Shown: positions 36,194 to 43,692 of the stretch, piece after piece
Numbering within the stretch: the stretch's first letter is position 1
Layout: each line of letters opens with the position of its first letter
Source: an uncultured Clostridia bacterium
GTDB lineage: Bacteria; Bacillota; Clostridia; TANB77; CAG-508
NCBI GenBank assembly: GCA_934167305.1
Contig: CAKPKQ010000008.1
Span: 1 to 50,419 of the forward strand
DNA: 50,419 nt
Direction: 5' to 3'
The notes under the pieces: model-generated
Told to the model about the DNA's origin: nothing
Seen by the model: the letters and a program-made list of their open reading frames with translations, nothing else
Database searches by the model: none
Made by a program: the position numbers and the translations under genes

Positions 36194-36985
36194 ATGGGAG
36201 AAGTTATAGTAATAACATCCGGAAAAGGTGGAGTTGGAAAAACGACTACAACGGCAAATGTGGGATCTGCATTAGCATTAAGAGGAAAAAAAGTTGTTTT
36301 AGTAGATACTGATATTGGTTTAAGAAATCTTGATGTTGTAATGGGATTAGAAAATAGAATTGTATATGACATTGTAGATGTTGTAGAAGAAAAATGTAAA
36401 TTAAGACAAGCTCTTATAAAAGATAAAAGATTTGAAGAGTTGTTTTTACTTCCAGCAGCCCAAACAAGAGATAAAAGTGCAATAAATGAAGAACAAATGA
36501 AAGAATTAACAGAAAAATTAAAAGAAGAATTTGATTATATTTTAATTGATTGTCCAGCAGGAATTGAGCAGGGATTTAAAAATGCAATTGCAGGAGCAAG
36601 TCGTGCGATTGTAGTAACAACAGCAGAAATATCTGCTATTCGTGATGCGGATAGAATTATAGGTTTACTAGAAGCATCAGAAATAAAAAATCCAGAACTA
36701 GTTATTAACCGTTTAAGACCTAATATGGTTAAAAAAGGCGAAATGATGGAAGTAGAAGATATAGTTGATTTACTATCAATTGATTTAATTGGTGTTGTAC
36801 CAGATGATGAGTTTATTATTACACAAACCAATAAAGGAGAACCAGTAGTAACAAATCATAAAGCACCATCAGGAAGAGCTTATACTGAAATTGCTAGCAG
36901 AATATTGGGTGAAAATGTTGAAATTACTATTCCTGGCAAAAAAGAAGGAATCTTTTCAAAACTAAAGAATTTCTTTACAAAATAA
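36194..36985 (+). CDS. minD: Septum site-determining ATPase MinD
   Basis: A 263-residue deviant-Walker ATPase: KGGVGKTTT at residues 10-18, DTDIGLRNLD, DCPAGIE, and a C-terminal amphipathic membrane-targeting helix (GIFSKLKNFF). It cycles on and off the membrane with MinE and blocks division at the poles. ATG 36194 follows AAGGAGG. It is transcribed with minE (18 bases) and rodA. No minC is adjacent; in many Clostridia minC precedes minD, so here it must be elsewhere or absent. Confidence 0.96.
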   Translation: MGEVIVITSGKGGVGKTTTTANVGSALALRGKKVVLVDTDIGLRNLDVVMGLENRIVYDIVDVVEEKCKLRQALIKDKRFEELFLLPAAQTRDKSAINEEQMKELTEKLKEEFDYILIDCPAGIEQGFKNAIAGASRAIVVTTAEISAIRDADRIIGLLEASEIKNPELVINRLRPNMVKKGEMMEVEDIVDLLSIDLIGVVPDDEFIITQTNKGEPVVTNHKAPSGRAYTEIASRILGENVEITIPGKKEGIFSKLKNFFTK

Positions 36986-37003
36986 TACAATTGGAGGTAG
37001 AAC

Positions 37004-37543
37004 ATGTTTGAAAATGTACTTAATTTTTTAAAAAATCTTGTAAAAAAAGAAAAGAGCAAAGAAAGCTCTGATACAGCAAAAGAAAGACTGCACCTAGTTT
37101 TAATGCAAGATAGAGCAAATGTATCTGCCGATTTCTTAGAATTAATGAAGCAAGAAATTATTGAGGTAATAAAAAAATATATAGATGTTGATGAAAAAGA
37201 AATAGATGTACATTTAACTAATAAAGCTAATGATGATGGAACTGTTGGTGCACCTGCATTATATGCTAACATTCCAATTGTTACAATAAAAAATGAAGCT
37301 AGAAAGTTAAATGCTCAAAGTAATAAAGAAAATGATTCTGAAGAAAAATCAAATAAAAATGCAGAAAAGCTTGAGGAAGAAAAAGTAGAAAAAGAAGAAC
37401 AAAATATAGAAGAACAAAAAGAAACTGAAACAAAAGCAGAAGATGAAAAGGAACAAAAAGAAGAGAATATACAAGTCGTAGAGAATAAAGAAGAAAAAAA
37501 TGAAAATAATAACATAGAAGAGCAAATGACATCAAACAATTAA
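37004..37543 (+). CDS. minE: MinE with long acidic C-terminal extension
   Basis: Residues 1-98 are a normal MinE: an N-terminal amphipathic segment (MFENVLNFLKNL), the MinD-contact region ERLHLVLMQDR, and the dimer domain with VSADFLELMKQEIIEVIKKYID. The remaining 80 residues are an unusual low-complexity tail of Glu, Lys, Asn and Gln with no hydrophobic core. MinE is normally about 90 residues, so the protein is twice the usual length. It starts after TTGGAGG, 18 bases beyond minD, and stimulates MinD ATPase to drive pole-to-pole patterning. The tail could be disordered and tune diffusion or binding, but this is speculation. Confidence 0.93.
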   Translation: MFENVLNFLKNLVKKEKSKESSDTAKERLHLVLMQDRANVSADFLELMKQEIIEVIKKYIDVDEKEIDVHLTNKANDDGTVGAPALYANIPIVTIKNEARKLNAQSNKENDSEEKSNKNAEKLEEEKVEKEEQNIEEQKETETKAEDEKEQKEENIQVVENKEEKNENNNIEEQMTSNN

Positions 37544-37558
37544 AAATAGAGGAAAAGC

Positions 37559-38665
37559 ATGAGAAAAAAGATGTTTAAAAATATTGAGTGGGGAATTGTA
37601 ATATGTACAGTTATATTATTGGCCATAGGGCTAACTGCGTTACTTTCTGCCACTCAAAATTCAGATTATGAAGAATTCAAAAAGCAAATTATGTGGATTG
37701 CAATTAGTGTTCCGGTTACAATAGCAATTATTTTTATTGACTATGAGCTACTAGCTAAAATATCTCCATTTATTTATGGAATTACTATTATCTTACTAAT
37801 TGCAGTTCTATTTACAGAACCTATAAATGGAGCTACCAGCTGGTTTAATATAGGTCCTTTTTCTTTTCAGCCTGCAGAATTTGCAAAGATTACTGTTATA
37901 ATGTTTTTATCAACAATAATGGTACGAGTTCAACAAAGGTCGAAGGATGAAATAAATAGATTTTTAAAGTTGACAATGATATTAGGCACAGTTGCAATAC
38001 CAACAATACTTATTATATTACAACCAGATTATGGAACTGCTGTGGCTTTTTTGGTTGCATTAATTTTTATGTTATATGTTGCAGGAATAGATAAAAAGTA
38101 TATTATTGTATCTGCGTTAATAGCAGTTATACTTATACCAGTAGCATATTTTTTCATTCTTCCAGAGCATGCAAAAGCAAGAATCGATGTATACTTAAAT
38201 CCAAATTTAGATCCAAGAGGAGAAGGGTATAATATTATTCAATCTAAATTAGCAATAGGTGCTGGTAAGTTATTTGGAATGGGCTTGTTCAAAGGAAACC
38301 AAACGCAATTGGGATATTTATATCCAAAGACTACAGATTTTATATTTGCTGTTATAGGTGAAGAAATGGGCTTTGTGGTTGCTGGAGGCATAATAGTTTT
38401 GTATGTTATTTTACTAACAAAAGCAATGCAAATTGCTAAAACAGCAAAAGATGATCTAGGATCATATTTAGCAAGTGGAATAACAGGAATACTATTTTTT
38501 CATATGTTAGAGAATATAGGAATGACAATGGGATTGCTACCTATTACAGGTATACCACTTCCTTTTGTAAGCTATGGTGGAAGCTCAATGCTTACAAATT
38601 TAATTTTAATAGCTATATTGATAAATATTAGTGCTAGACGTAAAAAAGCAATGTTTATAGAATAA
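37559..38665 (+). CDS. rodA: SEDS-family peptidoglycan glycosyltransferase (RodA-like)
   Basis: A 368-residue integral membrane protein with about ten segments. SEDS signatures include FQPAEFAK near residue 105, QPDYGTA (the conserved Asp loop), DFIFAVIGEE and the C-terminal GIPLPFVSYGGSSM. RodA polymerises lipid II into glycan strands for elongation together with a class B PBP. Its place after minE is the common clostridial min-rodA arrangement, favouring RodA over FtsW or SpoVE. ATG 37559 follows AGAGGA, 15 bases after minE. Only a weak hairpin follows. Confidence 0.92.
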   Translation: MRKKMFKNIEWGIVICTVILLAIGLTALLSATQNSDYEEFKKQIMWIAISVPVTIAIIFIDYELLAKISPFIYGITIILLIAVLFTEPINGATSWFNIGPFSFQPAEFAKITVIMFLSTIMVRVQQRSKDEINRFLKLTMILGTVAIPTILIILQPDYGTAVAFLVALIFMLYVAGIDKKYIIVSALIAVILIPVAYFFILPEHAKARIDVYLNPNLDPRGEGYNIIQSKLAIGAGKLFGMGLFKGNQTQLGYLYPKTTDFIFAVIGEEMGFVVAGGIIVLYVILLTKAMQIAKTAKDDLGSYLASGITGILFFHMLENIGMTMGLLPITGIPLPFVSYGGSSMLTNLILIAILINISARRKKAMFIE

Positions 38666-38711
38666 AAACAGGTCGTTTTTTTACATTGCACAGACTAGCA
38701 TTTTTAACTGA

Positions 38712-38870
38712 ATATTAGATATAATACTTTTTTCCGTTCCATCCCAACTACGCAAGAAAGCGTAACAACAATTTTTTGCAAACATCTTCAATGATTCGAA
38801 AAAATTTAGCAACGCTTTCTAGCTTGTCGGTCCACACAGCCTCAATGCAAAAAGTATTATATCTAATATT
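38712..38870. repeat. 159-bp imperfect palindrome with perfect 22-bp ends
   Basis: The 22-base end 38712-38733 (core GATATAATAC) is perfectly complementary to 38849-38870 (core GTATTATATC). Inside, AGAAAGCGT (38757-38765) pairs with ACGCTTTCT (38812-38820), and flanking AATTTTTT/AAAAAATT also pair. The element fills most of the rodA-dus gap. The small open frames on each strand here have no binding sites. It could be a MITE-like insertion or a large RNA hairpin. Confidence 0.6.
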
Positions 38871-38896
38871 AGAATATAAAAAAATAAGGAAAAAAG

Positions 38897-39870
38897 ATGT
38901 ACTTAAAAGAACTAAAAATAGGAAATGTAAAACTAAAAAACAACATACTACTAGCCCCAATGGCAGGAATAACTAACCTGCCATTTCGCTTAATATGCGA
39001 AAAATTTGGCGTTCGGTTTAGCATATACAGAAATGGTAAGCAGTAAAGGACTATTTTATAACGACGAAAAAACGAAGCTATTATTAAATACAGAAAATGA
39101 ACATATACCAGTTGCAGCACAAATATTTGGAAATGATATTGAGGCAATGTCATTTTCTGCAAAAGAATTAAGTAAAACGGCACCAATAATAGATATAAAT
39201 ATGGGTTGTCCTGCTCCGAAGGTTGTAAAAAATGGTGATGGAAGTAAATTGCTTTTAAACTTAGAACTAGCAGGAAAAATTATTGAAGCAGTAGTTAAAA
39301 ACTCTAAAGTACCTGTAACATTAAAAATGAGAAAAGGCTGGGATGATAATAATATTGTGGCAGTTGAGCTTGCTAAAATTGCAGAAGAAAAAGGAGTAAA
39401 AGCAATAACAATCCATGGAAGAACAAGAGAACAATTTTATACAGGGGTAGCAGACTGGGATATTATAAAAAAAGTAAAACAGGCAGTAAGTATACCGGTA
39501 ATACGGAAACGGAGATATAAAAACTAAAGAAGATGCTTTGAAAATTTTTGAGCAAACAGGTGTGGATGCAATAATGATAGGAAGAGCAAGTATAGGGAAT
39601 CCATGGATTTTTAGAGAAATCCAAGAATATTTAAATGATCAAGAAATAACCCAAGTTTCTAATGAAGAAAAGCTAAAAATAATATTGGAGCACATTGATT
39701 TGCAAGTTAAATACTTAGGAGAAAATACAGGTATAAAAGAAATGAGAAAGTATATGAGTTATTATTTAAAAAATTTACCAAATGCAACTCAAATGCGTCA
39801 AAAAATAAACCAAATAGAAACAAAACAAGAACTACAAAATTGTATAATTACATATTTCAAAAACATATAA
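38897..39870 (+). CDS. dus: tRNA-dihydrouridine synthase (DusB-like), requiring two +1 frameshifts
   Basis: Three consecutive frames encode one normal-length Dus of about 323 residues: 38897-39013 (start MYLKELKIG, containing LAPMAGITNLPFR), 39015-39503 (GLAYTEMVSSKGL, the catalytic-Cys motif INMGCPAPKV, HGRTREQ), and 39505-39870 (GNGDI, IGRASIGNPW and the C-terminal helical domain). Each junction is a +1 shift at an in-frame CGG codon (39014-39016 and 39504-39506), where skipping the C restores the conserved Gly. Without the shift, translation stops at 39046 or 39527. Outside these two bases the sequence is undamaged. Dus enzymes reduce uridine in tRNA D-loops using FMN and NADPH. It may be a pseudogene, a sequencing artefact or recoded. 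Confidence 0.8.
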
Positions 39871-39903
39871 AGCATAAGTGAAATTTATTCGCTTATGCTT
39901 TAT
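39867..39903 (+). terminator. Terminator after dus
   Basis: ATAAAGCATAAG pairs with CTTATGCTTTAT around a short loop, beginning at the dus stop. Confidence 0.7.
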
Positions 39904-39962
39904 ATATTTGACATGAATACTTTATTATAAAATGAATATAAATTGCAGTAGGAGTTGATTAT

Positions 39963-40652
39963 ATGAAAAATAAAAAAATTACTTTAATAATTACAGTTGT
40001 AATTATAGCAATAGCTATATTGACAATGATAATTTACTTTTTTTCTAAAAATGTTAATAAAAATTTAAAAACTGGAAATAATTTAAGTAACAAAACAAAC
40101 CAGGAAATTGAAGAATATATTTTAAATATTAGTTCATATGAAGCAGAAATACAAATTGAAGTTGAATCAAATAAAAATAATACAAAATATAAATTAAAAC
40201 AAAGCTATATTAGCCCAAATATTGCAAAACAAATAGTGATTGAGCCAGAAAATATTTGTGGTCTAGAAACAATTTATGATGGAAATAAATTAACTATTAA
40301 TAACACAAAGCTGAATTTATCTACTGTATACCAGGATTACCAATATATTACTCAAAATTTTTTATGGCTGAATTCATTTATAGATGACTATAAAAATTCT
40401 AGCAATAGAAAAATGTATGAAGAAAATAATATGGTAATTATGGAAGTTACTTTAGATACCAACAATCCTTATCTCTTTAAAAAACAATTATTTATTGATA
40501 AAACAAATGGAAAAATTAATAAAATGGTAGTACAAGATAAGAACCAAAAAAAATTAGTTTACATATTATATAATGAGATGAAAATAAATAGTTTAAAAAG
40601 GGAAGAGGTAATAGCTTTTAAATTAAATAATATTTGTGTAGCACAATATTAA
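39963..40652 (+). CDS. Membrane-anchored LolA/GerS-like protein
   Basis: A 229-residue protein with an N-terminal membrane segment (about residues 7-28) and an exterior beta-rich domain. The run of strands SYEAEIQIEVESN, TKYKLKQSYISPN, ETIYDGNKLTINN and the later FIDKTNGKINKMVVQD resembles the LolA-like fold of clostridial GerS-type and outer-membrane-sorting-like lipoproteins. No lipobox Cys is seen, so it is anchored by the helix. In Clostridioides, GerS supports CwlD in cortex modification, and a CwlD-like gene occurs in this window, but that link is inference. ATG 39963 follows TAGGAGTTG. The mazF gene follows at 90 bases. Confidence 0.6.
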   Translation: MKNKKITLIITVVIIAIAILTMIIYFFSKNVNKNLKTGNNLSNKTNQEIEEYILNISSYEAEIQIEVESNKNNTKYKLKQSYISPNIAKQIVIEPENICGLETIYDGNKLTINNTKLNLSTVYQDYQYITQNFLWLNSFIDDYKNSSNRKMYEENNMVIMEVTLDTNNPYLFKKQLFIDKTNGKINKMVVQDKNQKKLVYILYNEMKINSLKREEVIAFKLNNICVAQY

Positions 40653-40742
40653 AATACAAATATTATCTGCTTAAAACTATATTTTTGTCTTTACTAATCC
40701 TTAAAATATATCAAGACTGGGAAAATACTGGGAGTGAAGATT

Positions 40743-41090
40743 ATGATAATAAAAAGAGGAGATATGTTTTATGCAGATTTAAGTCCAGTAATTGGGTCAG
40801 AGCAAGGAGGAGTGAGACCTGTTCTTATAATTCAAAATGATGTGGGAAATAAGCATAGCCCAACAGTTATTGCAGCAGCGATTACTTCTCAGACAGGAAA
40901 AACAAAACTGCCAACACATATAGAAATTGAACCTGAAAAAAGTGGGCTAAAAGCTGAATCTGTAATACTGACAGAGCAAATAAGAACAATAGATAAAAGT
41001 AGATTAAAAGAAAAAATAGGTCATATTGATGACAATCAAATAATGTCGCAAATTAATAATGCATTAGGAGTTAGCTTTGGATTAGAATAA
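40743..41090 (+). CDS. mazF: MazF/PemK-family mRNA endoribonuclease (NdoA-like)
   Basis: A 115-residue toxin-family protein starting MIIKRGDMFYADLSPVIGSEQGG. This contains the conserved RGD-x-x-x-ADL strand, the R of RPVLIIQND and the TSQ/K segment that form the RNA-binding groove. The later TEQIRTIDKSRL motif is also typical. Members of this branch (Bacillus NdoA) cut mRNA at specific short sites. ATG 40743 is chosen because GGGAG lies 8 bases upstream and known homologues start here; a GTG at 40734 is too close. No antitoxin gene (the usual MazE/NdoAI) is upstream: the 90-base gap encodes nothing convincing and the preceding gene is the LolA-like protein. Confidence 0.93.
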   Translation: MIIKRGDMFYADLSPVIGSEQGGVRPVLIIQNDVGNKHSPTVIAAAITSQTGKTKLPTHIEIEPEKSGLKAESVILTEQIRTIDKSRLKEKIGHIDDNQIMSQINNALGVSFGLE

Positions 41091-41158
41091 AAACAAACCC
41101 GAATTGTTATGAATTTAACAAATAGGGTTTTTTATTTTGAAAAAATATATCTAAATTA

Positions 41159-41187
41159 TTGTTTCTACATTGAAAATATGATATAAT
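41159..41187 (+). promoter_or_regulatory. Promoter of the sortase-trmL unit
   Basis: TTGTTT (41159-41164), 17-base spacer, TATAAT (41182-41187). A weak AAACCC/GGGTTT hairpin with a T tail (about 41095-41136) lies just upstream and probably ends mazF transcription. Confidence 0.75.
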
Positions 41188-41233
41188 ATTAATGCGTGAG
41201 TATGTATTATAAAGAAAGGAGAGAAAATTAAAA

Positions 41234-42001
41234 GTGAACCAAATATTAATAACTCAAAAGTTATATATTACACCTGAAATAAAAAGAAAAAAATTGATGT
41301 ACAAAATTGAACTTTTTTTATCAGTATTTTTAATATGTCTCCTATTTTCATATTACATATATGCAGAATATGATAGAAATAAAAGTGAAGAAATATCAAA
41401 AGAAATATTAGCTCAAATAAAATATCAAGTTGATGATACAGTAAAAAAAGACGAAGATGATAAAATTGTTGTTATACTTGAAATACCAGATAACAATACA
41501 AATAATAATGAAAATAATGCAGTAGACGACTCAAAAGCAGTACAAACTGATCCACCAAATGTAGATACTCAAACATATAAGTCAAAAGATGGGGTAGAAT
41601 ATACAACAGAAGCTGTTTTGAAAATACCATGTATAAACATTGAATATCCAGTACTTTCAACAACATCACCAGAATTATTATTTGTATCATTAAACAAATA
41701 CCATCCAAAAGATTTAAAACCAAATGAAATAGGAAACTATTGTATAGTTGGCCACTATTATGAAAATGGAAAGATGTTTGGAAAATTACATAAACTAAAA
41801 AATGGCGATACGGCACAATTAACAGATTTATCAGGAAGAATGGTTACATATCAAGTATATGATAAATATGTTGTACAACCAACAGATACAAGATGTACTA
41901 GCCAATTATCTGCATGGAACATGCAAAAAAGAGAGCTTACTCTTATTACATGCACAAATGGTGGAAAACAAAGATTGGTTGTAAAATTAAGAGAAATTTA
42001 A
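41234..42001 (+). CDS. Sortase transpeptidase
   Basis: A 255-residue membrane protein with a long N-terminal anchor (about 25-45), a polar Asn/Asp-rich spacer, and a catalytic domain from about 125. The triad is His174 in IVGHYY, Cys240 in the TLITC motif and Arg247 in KQRL. Sortases cut sorting signals and link proteins to peptidoglycan or pilin. GTG 41234 follows AAAGGAGAG. The subclass (B, D or E) is uncertain. The obvious surface proteins in this window lack a clear LPXTG, so substrates must be elsewhere or use a divergent motif. It is 20 bases ahead of trmL. Confidence 0.88.
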   Translation: MNQILITQKLYITPEIKRKKLMYKIELFLSVFLICLLFSYYIYAEYDRNKSEEISKEILAQIKYQVDDTVKKDEDDKIVVILEIPDNNTNNNENNAVDDSKAVQTDPPNVDTQTYKSKDGVEYTTEAVLKIPCINIEYPVLSTTSPELLFVSLNKYHPKDLKPNEIGNYCIVGHYYENGKMFGKLHKLKNGDTAQLTDLSGRMVTYQVYDKYVVQPTDTRCTSQLSAWNMQKRELTLITCTNGGKQRLVVKLREI

Positions 42002-42020
42002 CATAATTAAGGAGCAAAAA

Positions 42021-42521
42021 ATGAAACTAAATATAGTTATGGTTGAACCAGAAATTCCACAAAATACAGGAAATATTGCAAGAACATGTGCTGCTATTGG
42101 AGCCAAACTACATTTGGTTGAACCACTTGGATTTGAAATAACAGATAAATACCTAAAAAGAGCAGGATTAGATTATTGGGACAAATTAGATATTGAAATG
42201 CATAAATCATTAAATGATTTTTTGGAAAAATATAAGCCAGAAGAAAACAAAATGTATTTTTCCACAACAAAGGGAAAACAGTGCTATTCTGATGTTAATT
42301 ATACTGAAGCAGATGAAATATTTATTTTGTTTGGAAAAGAAACAAAAGGCTTACCTGAAGATTTGCTTCAAAAATATATAAAAAATACAATAAGAATTCC
42401 AATGAGAGAACACTTAAGATCGCTTAATTTATCTAACTCAGTGGCAATTGTGGCATATGAAGTTTTTAGACAAGTAGGTTTTGATAAATTAGAGCAAATT
42501 AGTAGCTATTTTGATAAATAA
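42021..42521 (+). CDS. trmL: tRNA (cytidine/uridine-2'-O-)-methyltransferase TrmL
   Basis: A 166-residue SPOUT methyltransferase. It carries the N-terminal PEIPQNTGNIARTCAA motif, FGKETKGLPE and the C-terminal knot motif RIPM-x7-SLNLSNSVAI that binds S-adenosylmethionine. TrmL methylates the wobble ribose of tRNA-Leu species. Length and motifs match the family exactly. It is translated from an AAGGAGC site 20 bases after the sortase gene and followed by a terminator. Confidence 0.94.
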   Translation: MKLNIVMVEPEIPQNTGNIARTCAAIGAKLHLVEPLGFEITDKYLKRAGLDYWDKLDIEMHKSLNDFLEKYKPEENKMYFSTTKGKQCYSDVNYTEADEIFILFGKETKGLPEDLLQKYIKNTIRIPMREHLRSLNLSNSVAIVAYEVFRQVGFDKLEQISSYFDK

Positions 42522-42530
42522 AAACAGACA

Positions 42531-42566
42531 AAAATCACTAAAGAGCTGTACTTTTTAGTGATTTTG
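42531..42566 (+). terminator. Terminator after trmL
   Basis: AAAATCACTAA pairs with TTAGTGATTTT around a 12-base loop containing GAGCTGTAC. The descending arm runs directly into the -10 box of the next unit. Confidence 0.8.
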
Positions 42567-42575
42567 TGGTATAAT
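42564..42575 (+). promoter_or_regulatory. Extended -10 promoter of the antitoxin-Fic pair
   Basis: TGTGGTATAAT: a TGN extension with a perfect -10 (42570-42575). No clear -35; that position is inside the preceding terminator. Confidence 0.65.
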
Positions 42576-42624
42576 AAGAGTGTAGGGTGTTAAAAACCTA
42601 ATATCCAAAATGGAGGATAAAAAA

Positions 42625-42789
42625 ATGTTTAATGAAGAAAATTTTAAATTTAACATAGAAAATATAAAAAATGATTTAGCAATTGAAGGAATGAATATAA
42701 CAGAAAATGATGTAAATATGTACAGAATGTTAGCAGAAAATGAAGTGGCTATGCCAGAATTAATAAATATGATAAAAGAACAAATCTAA
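42625..42789 (+). CDS. Fic antitoxin, VbhA-like small protein
   Basis: A 54-residue protein starting at ATG 42625 after TGGAGG. Its middle reads NDLAIEGMNITENDVNMYRMLAENEVAMPELI, shown here in parts: an inhibitory-helix-like AIEG followed by an acidic turn and a second helix. This fits antitoxin VbhA-type proteins, whose [S/T]xxxE[G/N] motif reaches into the partner Fic active site and blocks ATP positioning. Here the Ser/Thr place is Asp. It directly precedes a fic gene, supporting the call. An intrinsic terminator lies between the two. Confidence 0.8.
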   Translation: MFNEENFKFNIENIKNDLAIEGMNITENDVNMYRMLAENEVAMPELINMIKEQI

Positions 42790-42791
42790 CC

Positions 42792-42828
42792 AAAAAGTTG
42801 TCAATTAAAAATTTTGACAACTTTTTTT
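42792..42828 (+). terminator. Intrinsic terminator between antitoxin and fic
   Basis: A 13-bp perfect stem (42792-42804 with 42814-42826), 9-base loop and a T7 tract, placed 3 bases after the antitoxin stop and 39 bases before fic. No separate promoter is evident for fic, so it may depend on read-through. Confidence 0.85.
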
Positions 42829-42864
42829 AATTGTGATTTAATTAATAAAACTAAAGGAGTTATT

Positions 42865-43458
42865 ATGAAAGATTTATATGAAGACACAAATTCAAAGTAT
42901 TGTTATAAAAATAGTAATACTTTAATAAATAAATTAGATATTAAAGACTATAAAGAACTTGCTAAATATGAGGCAAAAATTACAGCAGCTAAATCATTAG
43001 GACTAAGATTAAAAGGAGTTACTGGAAACTTTGACAAAAAACATTATATATCAATCCATAAATATTTATTTGAAGATGTTTATCCTTTTGCTGGTAAATT
43101 TAGAGAGGAAAATATTAGTAAAGGTGAATTTAGGTTTGCAAGTTGTGAGTATATTGAATCAGAGTTAGATCGAATTTTAGCGCAACTAGCTAAAGAAAAT
43201 TTTTTAGAAGGTCTTTCTAAAATTGAATTAGCTAAAAGACTAGCATATTATTTATCAGAATTAAATGTATTGCATCCTTTTAGGGAAGGAAATGGAAGAA
43301 CTAATAGGGAATTTATTAGACAATTAGCATTAAAAAATGGTTATGTTTTAAATTTAAAAAATATACCACCAAAAGAAGTATTAGATGCTAGTATAAAGTC
43401 TGTTATAGATACAACAGATTTAGAAAAGATTATAGAAAAAATGTTAGAAAGTGAATAA
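42865..43458 (+). CDS. fic: Fic-domain AMPylase (toxin component)
   Basis: A 197-residue Fic protein with the full active-site motif HPFREGNGR (His137 to Arg145) and the beta-hairpin flap region FRFASCEYIE before it. Active Fic enzymes transfer AMP to a target hydroxyl; small stand-alone forms such as VbhT AMPylate topoisomerases. There is no internal inhibitory helix at either end that I can see, consistent with class I, where the inhibitor is a separate protein (the 42625 gene). ATG 42865 follows AAAGGAG; the in-frame ATG at 42814 lies inside the terminator. A large palindrome follows immediately. Confidence 0.92.
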   Translation: MKDLYEDTNSKYCYKNSNTLINKLDIKDYKELAKYEAKITAAKSLGLRLKGVTGNFDKKHYISIHKYLFEDVYPFAGKFREENISKGEFRFASCEYIESELDRILAQLAKENFLEGLSKIELAKRLAYYLSELNVLHPFREGNGRTNREFIRQLALKNGYVLNLKNIPPKEVLDASIKSVIDTTDLEKIIEKMLESE

Positions 43459-43459
43459 A

Positions 43460-43573
43460 AAATCATGCCAATGGGGACGGAGAATTTTGGCACGTTTAGT
43501 TTGAAATTAAATTAAAGTTAATTTGCTTTAAATTAAAACGTGCCAAAATTCTCCGTCCCCATTGGCATGATTT
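43460..43573. repeat. 114-bp element with perfect 38-bp inverted repeats
   Basis: 43460-43497 and 43536-43573 are perfect inverted repeats that include GCCAATGGGGACGGAG and TTTTGGCACG. The 38-base centre is A/T only apart from a few G/C and can pair further. It begins 2 bases after fic and ends about 30 bases before the mraZ promoter. The perfect symmetry suggests a recent MITE-like or REP-like insertion; in RNA it would act as a strong terminator. Confidence 0.85.
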
Positions 43574-43604
43574 CAAAAAAAATTAAATTTTTTTTGAAAA
43601 ACAC

Positions 43605-43633
43605 TTGATATTTTTAATATGTTATATTAAAAT
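43605..43633 (+). promoter_or_regulatory. Promoter of mraZ (dcw cluster)
   Basis: TTGATA (43605-43610), 17-base spacer, TAAAAT (43628-43633), directly upstream of the MraZ boxes. Confidence 0.75.
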
Positions 43634-43640
43634 TTAATTG

Positions 43641-43670
43641 AAGTGGAGAGAAGTGGTAGAAAGTGGAATA
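43641..43670 (+). promoter_or_regulatory. MraZ operator: three 10-bp direct repeats
   Basis: AAGTGG occurs at 43641, 43651 and 43661, exactly 10 bases apart, just downstream of the -10 box and upstream of mraZ. MraZ is known to bind such repeated GTGG/AAAGTG-type boxes and control its own promoter, so repression of this cluster by MraZ is likely. Confidence 0.9.
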
Positions 43671-43692
43671 AAATGTTAGCGAGGTGAGAAAA

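Noticed and set aside
38748..38976. Small proteins on either strand within the 38712-38870 palindrome
   Set aside because: No binding sites, and the frames follow from the inverted-repeat symmetry.
40634..40840. Small frame overlapping the mazF start as a possible antitoxin
   Set aside because: It overlaps mazF in another frame, lacks a binding site and shows no antitoxin-like helix pattern.
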